The notes: a model not told the origin generated them from the sequence alone. A stretch of DNA of 64,000 nt from Syntrophomonas sp. UBA4922 (GCA_002398825.1 DHBS01000051.1:13245-77244); one strand, 5' to 3'; counted from the stretch's first letter, positions 1 to 7,955 are shown. Program-made: numbers and translations.

Positions 1-386
1 GGTACTGGCAGGAGGGGTTTGGCGCGCAGTATAACCCCGACCGCCGCGAGGCCATGTCTACCATTTCATTGTGCCATGACCTGCAGGAGGTCTTGATGCG
101 GATAGGGCAGGAGACCGTTCAAGAGGTCAAGACCGTAGCCACAGATGCCAGGACCTATCCCAATACCGTATCCTATCGGGGCCTGCGCGCTGAAATCAAC
201 CGCCGTGACAGGACCTGGCTGTTGCTGTTCGGAACCGGTTGGGGCATGAGCCGTGAATTGATGGCCATGTGTGATTATATACTGGAGCCCATCGGCGTTG
301 ACAGCGATTATAATCATCTCTCGGTGCGCAGCGCGGTCTCCATCATTCTGGATCGTTTGCTGGGCGAGCCCTGGTTTAAAGACTAG
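1..386 (+). CDS. SPOUT-type RNA methyltransferase, C-terminal part (cut by window edge)
   Basis: The reading frame is open from the window start (first whole codon at base 3), so only the C-terminal ~127 residues are present. The stretch YWQEGFGAQYNPDRREA followed by LLFGTGWGMSRELM and a terminal AVSIILDRLLGE resembles the TM1570-type SPOUT (RNA_Me_trans) methyltransferases; the GTGWG loop would belong to the knotted AdoMet site. In Clostridia this gene lies between trmD and rplS, and rplS follows here. The true start is outside the window; the ATG at 54 is internal. The RNA substrate of the family is not established. Confidence 0.8.
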   Translation, partial: YWQEGFGAQYNPDRREAMSTISLCHDLQEVLMRIGQETVQEVKTVATDARTYPNTVSYRGLRAEINRRDRTWLLLFGTGWGMSRELMAMCDYILEPIGVDSDYNHLSVRSAVSIILDRLLGEPWFKD

Positions 387-465
387 CCGCTCCAATATGG
401 CGGCCGGGCCCTTTATGCTACATAATCTCAATCGTTCCATAAACCACAGTTTCCGGCTAGTTTGC

Positions 466-494
466 TTGTGGTATAACGATAATAATGATATAAT
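466..494 (+). promoter_or_regulatory. Predicted sigma-A promoter of rplS
   Basis: A -35 box TTGTGG (466-471), a 17-bp spacer and a perfect -10 box TATAAT (489-494) lie 80 bp before rplS. Transcription would start near 501. It may let rplS and rbgA be expressed independently of the upstream methyltransferase operon. Confidence 0.6.
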
Positions 495-511
495 CACTTT
501 GTTCCATGTAA

Positions 512-558
512 ACAAAGGTGGTCCGCTACATTGATACGATAATGTAAGAACACCTTGT
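512..558 (+). promoter_or_regulatory. Structured rplS leader (possible L19 autoregulatory element)
   Basis: An extended hairpin fills the short leader: ACAAAGGTG (512-520) pairs with CACCTTGT (551-558) with one bulge, and the inner ACATT (528-532) pairs with AATGT (541-545). The rplS ribosome site AAGGAGG starts three bases later. Ribosomal-protein leader control of L19 is known in Firmicutes (Rfam L19 leader). That this is such an element is inference from position and pairing. Confidence 0.35.
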
Positions 559-574
559 ATAAGGAGGTAAAACC

Positions 575-925
575 GTGCAGGACATCATCAGATCCATTGA
601 GGAAGAGCAGATCAAGAAAGACCTTCCCGATTTCAGGCCTGGGGATACCGTAAAGGTCCATGTAAAGGTCGTGGAAGGCAACCGGGAAAGAATTCAGGTT
701 TTTGAGGGGACTGTCTTAAAGATCAGGGGTGCCGGATTATCCAGGACATTTACCGTGCGCCGCATTACTTACGGGGTGGCCGTAGAAAGAACCTTCCTGA
801 TTCATTCGCCGCGCATCGCCAAGGTTGAGATCACCAGAAGGGGCAAGGTGCGCCGGGCCAGATTGTTCTACCTGCGTGGCCTTACCGGCAAAAAAGCCCG
901 GGTCAAAGAAAAACGCAGATTTTAG
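575..925 (+). CDS. rplS: 50S ribosomal protein L19
   Basis: L19 sits at the 30S-50S interface of the ribosome. The 116-aa length is typical, and the family segments [47 protein letters not shown] and the basic tail [17 protein letters not shown] are all present. The start is GTG, preceded at the right distance by a strong AAGGAGG (561-567). It is followed by a terminator and rbgA, the usual Firmicutes order. Confidence 0.98.
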   Translation: MQDIIRSIEEEQIKKDLPDFRPGDTVKVHVKVVEGNRERIQVFEGTVLKIRGAGLSRTFTVRRITYGVAVERTFLIHSPRIAKVEITRRGKVRRARLFYLRGLTGKKARVKEKRRF

Positions 926-963
926 ATTGATTTTAAGGAAATAGTATATAATGAAGTAACCGG

Positions 964-994
964 AGAGAATACCTTATGGTATTCTCTTTATCTT
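964..994 (+). terminator. Intrinsic terminator after rplS
   Basis: A perfect 10-bp stem AGAGAATACC / GGTATTCTCT with loop TTAT is followed by a T-rich stretch. It lies just before the rbgA ribosome site, so it probably reduces rather than blocks read-through. Confidence 0.7.
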
Positions 995-1013
995 TAACCG
1001 GGGAGGCTGCAGA

Positions 1014-1847
1014 TTGATACAATGGTTTCCGGGCCACATGGTCAAAGCCCGCCGCGAAATAGAAGAAAATATCAAACTGGTGGACATCGTCATAGTACTC
1101 CTGGACGCCCGGGCGCCGATGGCCTGCCGCAACCCGGAGCTGGAGAAGATGATCCGCCAAAAAAGCCTTATCATGGTCTTAAATAAAATTGACCTGGCTG
1201 ACGCGCAGGCTGCTTCCAGAAGCAAAGAGCATCTGAAGAAGCAGGGCTATTTGGTGGCAGCCATGGATTCCGCGCACTGCCGGGGCAGCAAACGAGTTTT
1301 GGATCTGACCAAACAGGTTTACGCCCCTTTGGCGGAGATGATGTTGCGAAAAGGGCGCCGTGTCAGGCCGGTTCGGGTCATGGTGGTGGGGGTTCCCAAC
1401 GTTGGCAAATCAACCTTTTTAAACTGTCTGGCGGGGCGTAAAATGGCCCGGGTTGGAGAAAAGCCCGGAGTCACTCGCGGCAAGCAATGGCTGCGCATCA
1501 GAGAGGACATAGAATTGCTTGATACCCCCGGATTGATGTGGCCTAAAATTGAAGATGAAAAGCAGGGTTTAAAGTTAGCCTTGTTGAATATAATAGGTGA
1601 GAATGCATACCAGGAATATAATGTCGCCCTGTATCTGGTGGAGCTTCTCAAGGAACGCCACCCCGATGTTTTGCGGGAGCGCTACCGGGTGCAGAATGTG
1701 GATTTGCCTGTAGAGGATATACTGGCAGCGATTGCCGCATCCAGAGGCCTTTTACAAAAAGGGGGCCAACCCGATCTGGACAAGGTCAGCCGCCTGGTGT
1801 TGCAGGAGTACCGTCGCGGGACAATGGGTTCTATAAGTCTGGAATGA
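1014..1847 (+). CDS. rbgA: Ribosome biogenesis GTPase RbgA (YlqF)
   Basis: RbgA is a circularly permuted GTPase needed for late 50S subunit assembly. The order of G motifs shows the permutation: G4 LNKIDLAD (~60), then G1 GVPNVGKST (~126) and G3 DTPG (~168). The N-terminus IQWFPGHMVKARREI is the family signature. Length is 277 aa. The start is TTG at 1014 with GGGGAGG upstream; no ATG fits the conserved N-terminus. It follows rplS as in Bacillus. Confidence 0.96.
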   Translation: MIQWFPGHMVKARREIEENIKLVDIVIVLLDARAPMACRNPELEKMIRQKSLIMVLNKIDLADAQAASRSKEHLKKQGYLVAAMDSAHCRGSKRVLDLTKQVYAPLAEMMLRKGRRVRPVRVMVVGVPNVGKSTFLNCLAGRKMARVGEKPGVTRGKQWLRIREDIELLDTPGLMWPKIEDEKQGLKLALLNIIGENAYQEYNVALYLVELLKERHPDVLRERYRVQNVDLPVEDILAAIAASRGLLQKGGQPDLDKVSRLVLQEYRRGTMGSISLE

Positions 1848-1920
1848 GCCCGATAAAATCTGGGGGAAGAATATAGCAAATCTGATAATATTGCACTTTT
1901 AAAAAGATTTTAAAAAAAAA

Positions 1921-1949
1921 TTTACACGATGAAGCATGTGATATATAAT
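1921..1949 (+). promoter_or_regulatory. Predicted sigma-A promoter of the adenosyltransferase/mutase operon
   Basis: A -35 box TTTACA (1921-1926), exactly 17 bp, and a -10 box TATAAT (1944-1949) make this one of the best promoter matches in the window. Transcription would begin near 1956, about 485 nt before the first operon start codon, giving a very long untranslated leader. Confidence 0.65.
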
Positions 1950-1955
1950 ATACAT

Positions 1956-2439
1956 TAATATAGTTGGGATACAAACAATCCCCAGCACACCTCAGAGATA
2001 TCAAACCTACTTATAAAAATTAATAAGCAAGCCGATACAACACTTATTATTACACCATTCTTTGCAAAAGCCGGCATTACGGCTCGTTTATTCAGCGAGA
2101 GCCTTGAGCCCCTGCGGATTTTAGTTATCATGTCCATGTTAACGGAGAGGGGGTGAACGGCAGGCCGTTATGTCCTACAAGGCCGGTACGGGTTATGAGT
2201 ACCAACCCGTACTGAACGCAATTTCTCTTTATCAACTTTCTCTTTAACTTGGAAACAGTGCATCTATCTCTAAATCCATGCCCGCTGCCCGTATCAGTGA
2301 GGCTGGTATCAGCGATTGGTGAACGACCGCCAAGGAGTATTGCCGTATTATTGTCTACCCACAACTGGAAATGGAATGCATGCAGGCAGATCACCCCCGG
2401 TGTATCTGTGCTGCGACCTACCAGAAGGAGAATTATGCT
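1956..2439 (+). ncRNA. Long structured 5' leader of the mutase operon, class unknown
   Basis: This 484-nt stretch holds no convincing gene. It contains several inverted repeats: GGCTC/GAGCC around 2080-2107, AACGGC AG GCCGTT (2156-2169), and a perfect 9-bp stem GTACGGGTT/AACCCGTAC (2186-2194/2204-2212). I looked for the B12-box and core of the cobalamin riboswitch and did not find them. It could be an unrecognised regulatory RNA, or intergenic remnants read through from the 1921 promoter. Confidence 0.35.
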
Positions 2440-2991
2440 ATGTCCATTGAAGTACGAGCAGACAACTTAGCCAAACAAGGCCTTATTATGGTAATAACCG
2501 GCGACGGTAAGGGCAAAACCACCGCGGCTTTTGGCCAGGCTTTAAGGGCCTCAGGCCATGGTTACCGGGTCTGCATCATTCAATTCATGAAAGGCCGGCT
2601 TTATGGTGAAGTTCTGGCCATTCAGAAATGCCTCCCCGATATTGATTTGTACCAATACGGGCTGGACAGTTTTGTGATGCGTGACAAGCCGGCTCCTGTC
2701 GATGTGGAGCTTGCCCGGCAAGGGTTGGAGAAAGCCAAGGAAGTAGTTGCGAGTGGCAAGTATGACATGATCATCCTTGACGAAATCAATGTAGCAATGG
2801 ACTTTAAGCTGATTCCCGAAGATGAAGTGTTGGCTTTGCTGGAAAGTAAGCCGGCCGAGACGGACATCATTCTTACGGGAAGATATGCCGCCCCAAGAAT
2901 TCTGGAAAAAGCTGATATGGTTAGCGAGGTTAGGGAAATCAAACACCATTACAATGCCGGGGTAAGAAATCAAACCGGTATTGAGTATTGA
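2440..2991 (+). CDS. cobO: Cob(I)alamin adenosyltransferase, CobO/BtuR family
   Basis: This enzyme transfers the adenosyl group of ATP to cobalt(I) corrinoids, making the coenzyme B12 that the downstream mutase needs. The P-loop GDGKGKTTAAFG, IQFMKG, the Walker-B-like DMIILDEINVAMDF and LTGR are CobO features. Length is 183 aa from the ATG at 2440, chosen because AAGGAG (2425-2430) lies 9 nt upstream; a longer frame from 2371 adds an unlike N-terminus. A second copy is at 22061. Position as first gene of the B12-mutase operon suggests dedicated cofactor supply. Confidence 0.92.
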   Translation: MSIEVRADNLAKQGLIMVITGDGKGKTTAAFGQALRASGHGYRVCIIQFMKGRLYGEVLAIQKCLPDIDLYQYGLDSFVMRDKPAPVDVELARQGLEKAKEVVASGKYDMIILDEINVAMDFKLIPEDEVLALLESKPAETDIILTGRYAAPRILEKADMVSEVREIKHHYNAGVRNQTGIEY

Positions 2992-3042
2992 CCCACACGA
3001 GCTGGGTAAGGGGTAATTAAAAACTAATTGAGGAGGGGTAAC

Positions 3043-4728
3043 ATGTTATTTACCCAAGAATTGTTGGACCAATCAAGTCTGCTGCGTAAGAAATGGGAAG
3101 ATGAAGTAAAGCGCGTCGTCTCCAAGAACCCGGACCAGAAAGCCGATTGGAGTACCGTTTCCGACCTGGGAATCAAGAGGATTTATGGTCCCGAAGACAT
3201 CGGCGGTATGGATTTTGAGAAGGATATCGCCTATCCGGGCCAATTTCCGTTTCTGCGGGGATGCCAGGCGACTGGTTACAGGGGCAAATATTGGACTTTC
3301 CGTATGTTCTCCGGGATGGGTACTGCTGTAACCACCAATGAAAGATGGCATTATCTGTTAAACAATGGTCAAACCGGTCTCTCCACCGCTTTTGACTTCC
3401 CCACTCTGATGGGCTATGACACCGACTCCCCCAAGGCCAAAGGCGAATGCGGCAAATGCGGTGTTGCCATTGACACCATTGAAGACTTCTTTGACCTGAC
3501 CAAAGGTATTCCGCTGGGCAAGGTTTCCACCTCCATGACCATCAATCCGCCGGCTACCATTCTATGGGCTATGTATTGCGCTACCGCAGACATCCAGGGT
3601 ATTCCTTTAACCCAGTTGTCCGGTACCATTCAGAATGACATGCTGAAGGAGTTTATCGCCCAGAAGACCTTGATGTGCCCGCCCGAGCCCTCAGTTAAAC
3701 TGATCTCAGACACTATCGAATTCGGCACCAAATATGTTCCCAAATGGAACACTGTCAGCATCAGCGGCTATCACATCAGAGAAGCCGGCGCTACTGCTGT
3801 TCAGGAATTGGCCTTCACCCTGCGCGACGGCATGGAATATGTGGAAGACGTTATCAGAAGAAAAGGCCTGCCGGTTGACAGCTTTGCACCGCGCCTGTCC
3901 TTCTTCTTCAACTCCCATATCGACTTCTTTGAAGAAATCGCCAAGATGCGCGCCGCCAGAAGAATCTGGTCTCGCGGCATGAGAGAACGCTATGGCTCCA
4001 CTGACGAGAGATCCTGGTGGATGCGCTTCCACACCCAGACCGCCGGCTGCTCACTGACTGCGCAACAGCCTTACAACAACGTGGTCAGAACCGCCACCGA
4101 AGCTCTGGCTGCCGTGCTCGGCGGAACCGCCTCACTGCACACCAACTCCCTGGACGAAGTGCTGTGTCTGCCTTCCGACCATGCGGTGCAGATCGCGCTC
4201 AGAACTCAGCAGATCATCGCCGAGGAAACCGGCGTATGCAACACCATCGACCCCTTGGCAGGATCCTATTTCGTAGAAGCGCTGACCAACGAGATGGAAG
4301 AGCAAGCCTGGGATTACATCCACAAGATCGACGAACTGGGCGGCATGGTGGCGGCTATCGAAAAGGGCTTCCCGCAGCTTGAAATCTCCGACGCCGCATA
4401 CAAATTCCAGCGCCAGATCGATGCTGCCGAAAAGATCATGATCGGCGTCAATAAGTACAATGTGGAAAATGAAGAAGTGGACATTCCTCTGGTAGAAATT
4501 GATGAAACAGTTGAACAAGAACAGCTTCAAAGACTGGCTGCCGTTAAGAGAAACCGCGACAGCAAGAGAGTCAAAGAGTGTTTGGAAGATATCAAGAAAG
4601 CCTGTGAAAAGGGCGAAAACGTTATGCCTTATTGCATCGAAGCCGTCAAGGCTCGGGCCAGCGTTCAGGAAATCTGCGATGTTTATCGGGAAGTTTACGG
4701 CGAGTACCGTGACCCCGGCATCTACTAG
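3043..4728 (+). CDS. icmA: Coenzyme-B12 acyl-CoA mutase large subunit, isobutyryl-CoA mutase type
   Basis: This is the TIM-barrel substrate-binding subunit of a radical B12 mutase. Length is 561 aa, usual for two-subunit enzymes. Numbering runs in step with Propionibacterium methylmalonyl-CoA mutase (MCM): GTIQND has Q197 and SGYHIREAG has H244. However, the residues that hold the methylmalonyl carboxylate are changed: MCM Tyr89 is Phe89 (in WTFRMFSG) and Arg207 is Gln207 (in EFIAQKT). Phe/Gln is the published signature of isobutyryl-CoA mutase. Position 116 is Ala, not the Asp of 2-hydroxyisobutyryl-CoA mutase. I infer butyryl-CoA/isobutyryl-CoA interconversion; a homology-only annotation would say MCM. 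The ATG at 3043 follows GAGGAGGGG. Confidence 0.85.
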   Translation: MLFTQELLDQSSLLRKKWEDEVKRVVSKNPDQKADWSTVSDLGIKRIYGPEDIGGMDFEKDIAYPGQFPFLRGCQATGYRGKYWTFRMFSGMGTAVTTNERWHYLLNNGQTGLSTAFDFPTLMGYDTDSPKAKGECGKCGVAIDTIEDFFDLTKGIPLGKVSTSMTINPPATILWAMYCATADIQGIPLTQLSGTIQNDMLKEFIAQKTLMCPPEPSVKLISDTIEFGTKYVPKWNTVSISGYHIREAGATAVQELAFTLRDGMEYVEDVIRRKGLPVDSFAPRLSFFFNSHIDFFEEIAKMRAARRIWSRGMRERYGSTDERSWWMRFHTQTAGCSLTAQQPYNNVVRTATEALAAVLGGTASLHTNSLDEVLCLPSDHAVQIALRTQQIIAEETGVCNTIDPLAGSYFVEALTNEMEEQAWDYIHKIDELGGMVAAIEKGFPQLEISDAAYKFQRQIDAAEKIMIGVNKYNVENEEVDIPLVEIDETVEQEQLQRLAAVKRNRDSKRVKECLEDIKKACEKGENVMPYCIEAVKARASVQEICDVYREVYGEYRDPGIY

Positions 4729-4758
4729 AAAATGTAGTTTAGAAGGAGGTTATTGTTA

Positions 4759-5160
4759 ATGGCAAAGAAGATCCGTATACTACTGGCCAAACCGGGACTT
4801 GATGGACATGACCGCGGAGCAAAAGTTTTAGCAAGATGCTTCCGTGATGCAGGCTTTGAGGTTATCTATACCGGATGCCACAACACCCCTGAACAGATCG
4901 TTAACGCAGCCATTCAAGAAGACGTTGACATGGTCGGTTTGAGCTGCCTGTCCGGTGCTCATACCTATCTGTATCCTGAAGTTGTACAACAGTTAAAAGA
5001 TCGCGGGGTAACTGATATTCCAGTTGTAGGCGGCGGCATCATCCCTGACCGTGATATGCAGCCTCTGTACGACGCAGGGTTAAAGGCCATATTCACTCCG
5101 GGTGCTACTCTTGACTCCATTGTGGAGTGGATTAATACCAACATAGCTGCTAAGGAGTAA
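4759..5160 (+). CDS. icmB: Acyl-CoA mutase small subunit, B12-binding
   Basis: This subunit carries the cobalamin of the mutase. The 133-aa protein is a single B12-binding Rossmann-like domain with the base-off/His-on motif D15-x-H17-x-x-G20 in PGLDGHDRG, then LSCLSG (~59-64) and VGGGIIP (~96). The size fits free-standing IcmB subunits. The ATG at 4759 has AAGGAGG 9 nt upstream; the in-frame TTG at 4753 is too close to it. It lies 30 bp after the large subunit and just before the GTPase gene, so all three are probably cotranslated. Confidence 0.93.
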   Translation: MAKKIRILLAKPGLDGHDRGAKVLARCFRDAGFEVIYTGCHNTPEQIVNAAIQEDVDMVGLSCLSGAHTYLYPEVVQQLKDRGVTDIPVVGGGIIPDRDMQPLYDAGLKAIFTPGATLDSIVEWINTNIAAKE

Positions 5161-5165
5161 TAACT

Positions 5166-6125
5166 ATGGAAGAACTAGGTAAAAGGGCGTTGACGGGAGA
5201 CATTCGGGCTGTCTCCCGCCTCATCCGCAACATTGAAGACCAGGTCCCGAATACCCATGAAGCCATAAAGCATATATTTCCGTTTACAGGCAGGGCCCAT
5301 GTGGTGGGTATTACCGGAGCACCGGGAGCTGGAAAGAGCACCCTGACCGACCAACTGATCTGCAGTATTAGAGCCAAGAATAAGACTGTGGGCGTCATGG
5401 CGGTTGATCCGAGCAGCCCCTTTACCGGTGGAGCCTTGCTAGGAGACAGGATTAGGATGTTGCGGCATGCCGATGATCCGGGCGTATTTGTTCGCAGCCT
5501 GGCCACCCGCGGTGCAATGGGCGGACTTTCCAAAGCGGTAGGGGATGGGATTCATGTCCTGGACGTAATGGGCAAAGACGTGATCATTGTAGAAACCGTT
5601 GGCGTAGGTCAGCAGGAAGTGGACATCATCAATCACGCTCATACCGTCTTGGTGGTACTGGTTCCCGGCATGGGCGACGAGGTACAGGCTATTAAAGCCG
5701 GTTTGATGGAAGTTGCCGATATATTCATCATCAATAAGGCAGACCGCGAGGGAGCCCGCAAGCTCTATAAGGAAACCCTGAGCATGATGGATATGGGCAA
5801 GTTCCCCAGTGGTTGGCGGCCTCCCATCGTGATGGTTGAAAGCAACCTGGAGCCCCATTCCTTTGCCAAAAGCGTCGATGAACTGTATGAGAAGATACAG
5901 GAGCATTATAAGTTCCTGTATGATAATAATCTCTTACAGGAAAGAGCTCAGCTAAAAGTGCAGACAGAGATCAACGATGCTTTGAGATCGGCCATATTAG
6001 AGCCTGTTTTAAACAAGCTCATCGAAACGGGCGAATTCGATCAAATGGTGCAGAAGCTGCTGAAGAAAGAGACCGACCCCTACACCCTGGCAGACGAAGT
6101 TGCAGCAAAGTACCTGATCAAATAG
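5166..6125 (+). CDS. MeaB/ArgK-family GTPase, mutase chaperone
   Basis: G3E-family GTPases of this type gate B12 loading and protect radical B12 mutases from inactivation. The P-loop GAPGAGKST (51-59), switch region DPSSPFTGGALLGDRIRM, ETVGVGQQEVD (Walker B/switch III area) and NKAD are all present, with a C-terminal helical dimerisation arm. Length is 319 aa. The gene begins 5 bp after the small subunit, which argues for direct partnership. If the mutase is of the isobutyryl type, this is the MeaI-like partner that is fused in IcmF of other bacteria. Confidence 0.9.
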   Translation: MEELGKRALTGDIRAVSRLIRNIEDQVPNTHEAIKHIFPFTGRAHVVGITGAPGAGKSTLTDQLICSIRAKNKTVGVMAVDPSSPFTGGALLGDRIRMLRHADDPGVFVRSLATRGAMGGLSKAVGDGIHVLDVMGKDVIIVETVGVGQQEVDIINHAHTVLVVLVPGMGDEVQAIKAGLMEVADIFIINKADREGARKLYKETLSMMDMGKFPSGWRPPIVMVESNLEPHSFAKSVDELYEKIQEHYKFLYDNNLLQERAQLKVQTEINDALRSAILEPVLNKLIETGEFDQMVQKLLKKETDPYTLADEVAAKYLIK

Positions 6126-6142
6126 CCCCAAGGTTTAATACT

Positions 6143-6541
6143 ATGAGGCAAGTAAAAGTATTGCTGGCTATGACCGGTTTGGATCCGAATAATAAGAGAA
6201 TACGGTTGCTGGCCCGGTCTCTTAAGGAGGCCGGCGGGGTCGAGGTGTATTATTCCGGTATGTACAAAAGCCTGGAGGAGAACGCCGCTGAAGCAGTCAA
6301 GCTTCAAGTAGATCTGGTGGGCTTGAGTATATACACGGGATTACACCTGGCCGTATTCCCGGAAATGCGCCAGGCATTGGACGCTGCCGGCGGGAAGCAT
6401 ATCAGCCTCTTCGGCGAAGGGCTGATTCCGGCGCAAGATGCGGCGGCATTGGTGGATCAGGGCGCTGCATCCGCCGTGTTCGCATCTACGTTGCCGATAA
6501 ACACCATCATCGAATGGATCACTACCAGGCCAGTTAGCTGA
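6143..6541 (+). CDS. Degenerate B12-binding-domain protein lacking the cobalt-ligand His
   Basis: This 132-aa protein is a paralog of the mutase small subunit, alignable end to end: VKVLLAMTGLD, VDLVGLSIYTGLH, FGEGLIP and INTIIEWI match the partner's ILLAKPGLD, VDMVGLSCLSGAH, VGGGIIP and LDSIVEWI. The D-x-H-x-x-G motif is changed to D14-P-N16-N-K-R19, so the His that coordinates cobalt is Asn and the Gly is Arg. It should not bind cobalamin in the usual base-off/His-on way. It sits 17 bp after the GTPase gene. It may be a regulatory or structural subunit, or bind another ligand; its function is unknown. Confidence 0.8.
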   Translation: MRQVKVLLAMTGLDPNNKRIRLLARSLKEAGGVEVYYSGMYKSLEENAAEAVKLQVDLVGLSIYTGLHLAVFPEMRQALDAAGGKHISLFGEGLIPAQDAAALVDQGAASAVFASTLPINTIIEWITTRPVS

Positions 6542-6602
6542 ATAGGAGTAAGAAATTGTAAAGAAACCAGATATTCCTGATGAAAAACCGGAGGTACCGG
6601 GT

Positions 6603-7628
6603 GTGACACAACCATTGTTGATGCATATTAACAATACAGTTTTTCTGCGGGACGGCCGGCTGGTGATCGTTGATCGCCGCTTGTTTCCGCTTAAGACCGA
6701 AGAGTTGATATGCCGGGACTATGAGGAAGTTGCTCGCGGTATTGAGATGATGGCAGTTCAGGGCGCCGGTGACATAGCTATCACCGCTGCCTATGGTTTA
6801 TATATGGCGGCCCGCGACCTTGAAAAGGAGCAGATCACCCCGGAACAACTCAGGATATCTCTTGCCATTGTTAAGGAACGGCTGTTTAATACCCGGCCCA
6901 CCGGGTTTCACCTCGGAGCTCTGCTGGAAAAGATTTGGAGCCGCATTGTATGGGAACGAGGGGACATTGCGCAACAAATCATGGTTTTCATCGCGGAGGC
7001 GGTCGAAAGGCAGCAAAAGCGTTCCGAATTGACAGGCAGATGGGCAGAGCAGGTTCTGGAAGACGGTGATAAGGTGTTAACCCACTGCTTTCCAGGACCT
7101 GCCCTGTTATATATGCTGTATTTTGCTGCTGAGAATGGGAAAAGACTGTCTGTCATTGCCACCGAGACCCGGCCTTATCTGCAGGGGGCTCGCCTCACCG
7201 CGTGGTCGGCATCTCAACTGGGAATTCCGGTAACTTTGATTTCGGATAATATGGCAGCTTATTGTATGAGTACGAATATGATCAGCAAGGTATTCACCGC
7301 TGCTGACCGGATTGCTATGGATGGCACCGTAGCCAATAAAGTCGGAACCTATCAACTGGCCATCGCTGCCGGGTATCATCATTTGCCGGTTTATATACTC
7401 GGCTACGGAGGGCCGGACAGAAATTGCGTTGAGGGCCGAAACATACCCATTGAATACCGCGACCCCGAAGAGGTTACCAGTTTTAACGGTACCAGGATAA
7501 CCGGGGATTTAGTTAACGGATTTTATCCGGCCTTTGACCTGACACCACCCCATTTGATTAAAGGAGTTATTACCGATCGTGGCATTTTTAAGCCTGAGCG
7601 GGTAGCGGACTATTGGGAGCGGAAATAG
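6603..7628 (+). CDS. MtnA-like aldose-ketose isomerase (eIF-2B-related family)
   Basis: It resembles 5-methylthioribose-1-phosphate isomerase and related sugar-1-phosphate isomerases. The 341-aa length, the GAGDIAI loop (~55), the THCFPGPAL segment with the expected catalytic Cys (~160) and ISDNMAAY with the expected Asp (~218) fit. The GAPAIG-type loop of true MtnA is altered, so the substrate may differ. The start is GTG 6603 with GGAGGT upstream. It follows the B12 cluster at 60 bp in the same orientation; no methionine-salvage genes are adjacent. Confidence 0.75.
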   Translation: MTQPLLMHINNTVFLRDGRLVIVDRRLFPLKTEELICRDYEEVARGIEMMAVQGAGDIAITAAYGLYMAARDLEKEQITPEQLRISLAIVKERLFNTRPTGFHLGALLEKIWSRIVWERGDIAQQIMVFIAEAVERQQKRSELTGRWAEQVLEDGDKVLTHCFPGPALLYMLYFAAENGKRLSVIATETRPYLQGARLTAWSASQLGIPVTLISDNMAAYCMSTNMISKVFTAADRIAMDGTVANKVGTYQLAIAAGYHHLPVYILGYGGPDRNCVEGRNIPIEYRDPEEVTSFNGTRITGDLVNGFYPAFDLTPPHLIKGVITDRGIFKPERVADYWERK

Positions 7629-7694
7629 ACCAAGTCCTGAAGCCCCGGCTCGGCTTGGCATTAAATAAAAGCTTACTGTATAGGGGGTAATATT

Positions 7695-7895
7695 ATGGCC
7701 ATTATTAAAGAAGACTATTTGCTTCCGTTGGGAAGGCAACTGTTTATTCCCAAAGAAGGAGCTGTCACCAGCAAAGAAGATCTTATCATCGAAACAGAAG
7801 GTGATTATATCTTGATTGACAGGCCCGATTGCGTCATCGTTAAGAATGATGATTGCTGTCGCAGCATTAAAATGACGATAAAGACCAAAGACTGA
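7695..7895 (+). CDS. Small hypothetical protein
   Basis: A 66-aa, mostly beta-type protein beginning MAIIKEDYLLPLGRQLFIPK, with a Cys pair near the end (DDCCRS). AGGGGG lies 8-9 nt before the ATG and a strong terminator follows, so it looks like the last gene of the B12 operon. I do not recognise the family and suggest no function. Confidence 0.6.
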   Translation: MAIIKEDYLLPLGRQLFIPKEGAVTSKEDLIIETEGDYILIDRPDCVIVKNDDCCRSIKMTIKTKD

Positions 7896-7923
7896 TCCAT
7901 GGTCAGATACGCTTCTCATAGAT

Positions 7924-7955
7924 CCTCCCGGGTGATGACGGGAGGTCCTTTTTTT
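7924..7955 (+). terminator. Terminator closing the mutase operon
   Basis: Stem CCTCCCG / CGGGAGG with an 8-nt loop is followed by TCC and a run of seven T. The 225 bp from here to the next start has only weak hairpins and a possible TAGAAT -10 box near 8003. Confidence 0.85.

Noticed and set aside
1956..2439. Cobalamin riboswitch before the adenosyltransferase gene
   Set aside because: Expected from context, but neither the B12 box nor the conserved core could be found on the plus strand.
2249..2470. 73-codon ORF before the adenosyltransferase gene
   Set aside because: Overlaps the true gene start in another frame and lacks a ribosome site.
3043..4728. Straight call as methylmalonyl-CoA mutase
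   Set aside because: Phe89 and Gln207 replace the Tyr and Arg that bind the methylmalonyl carboxylate.
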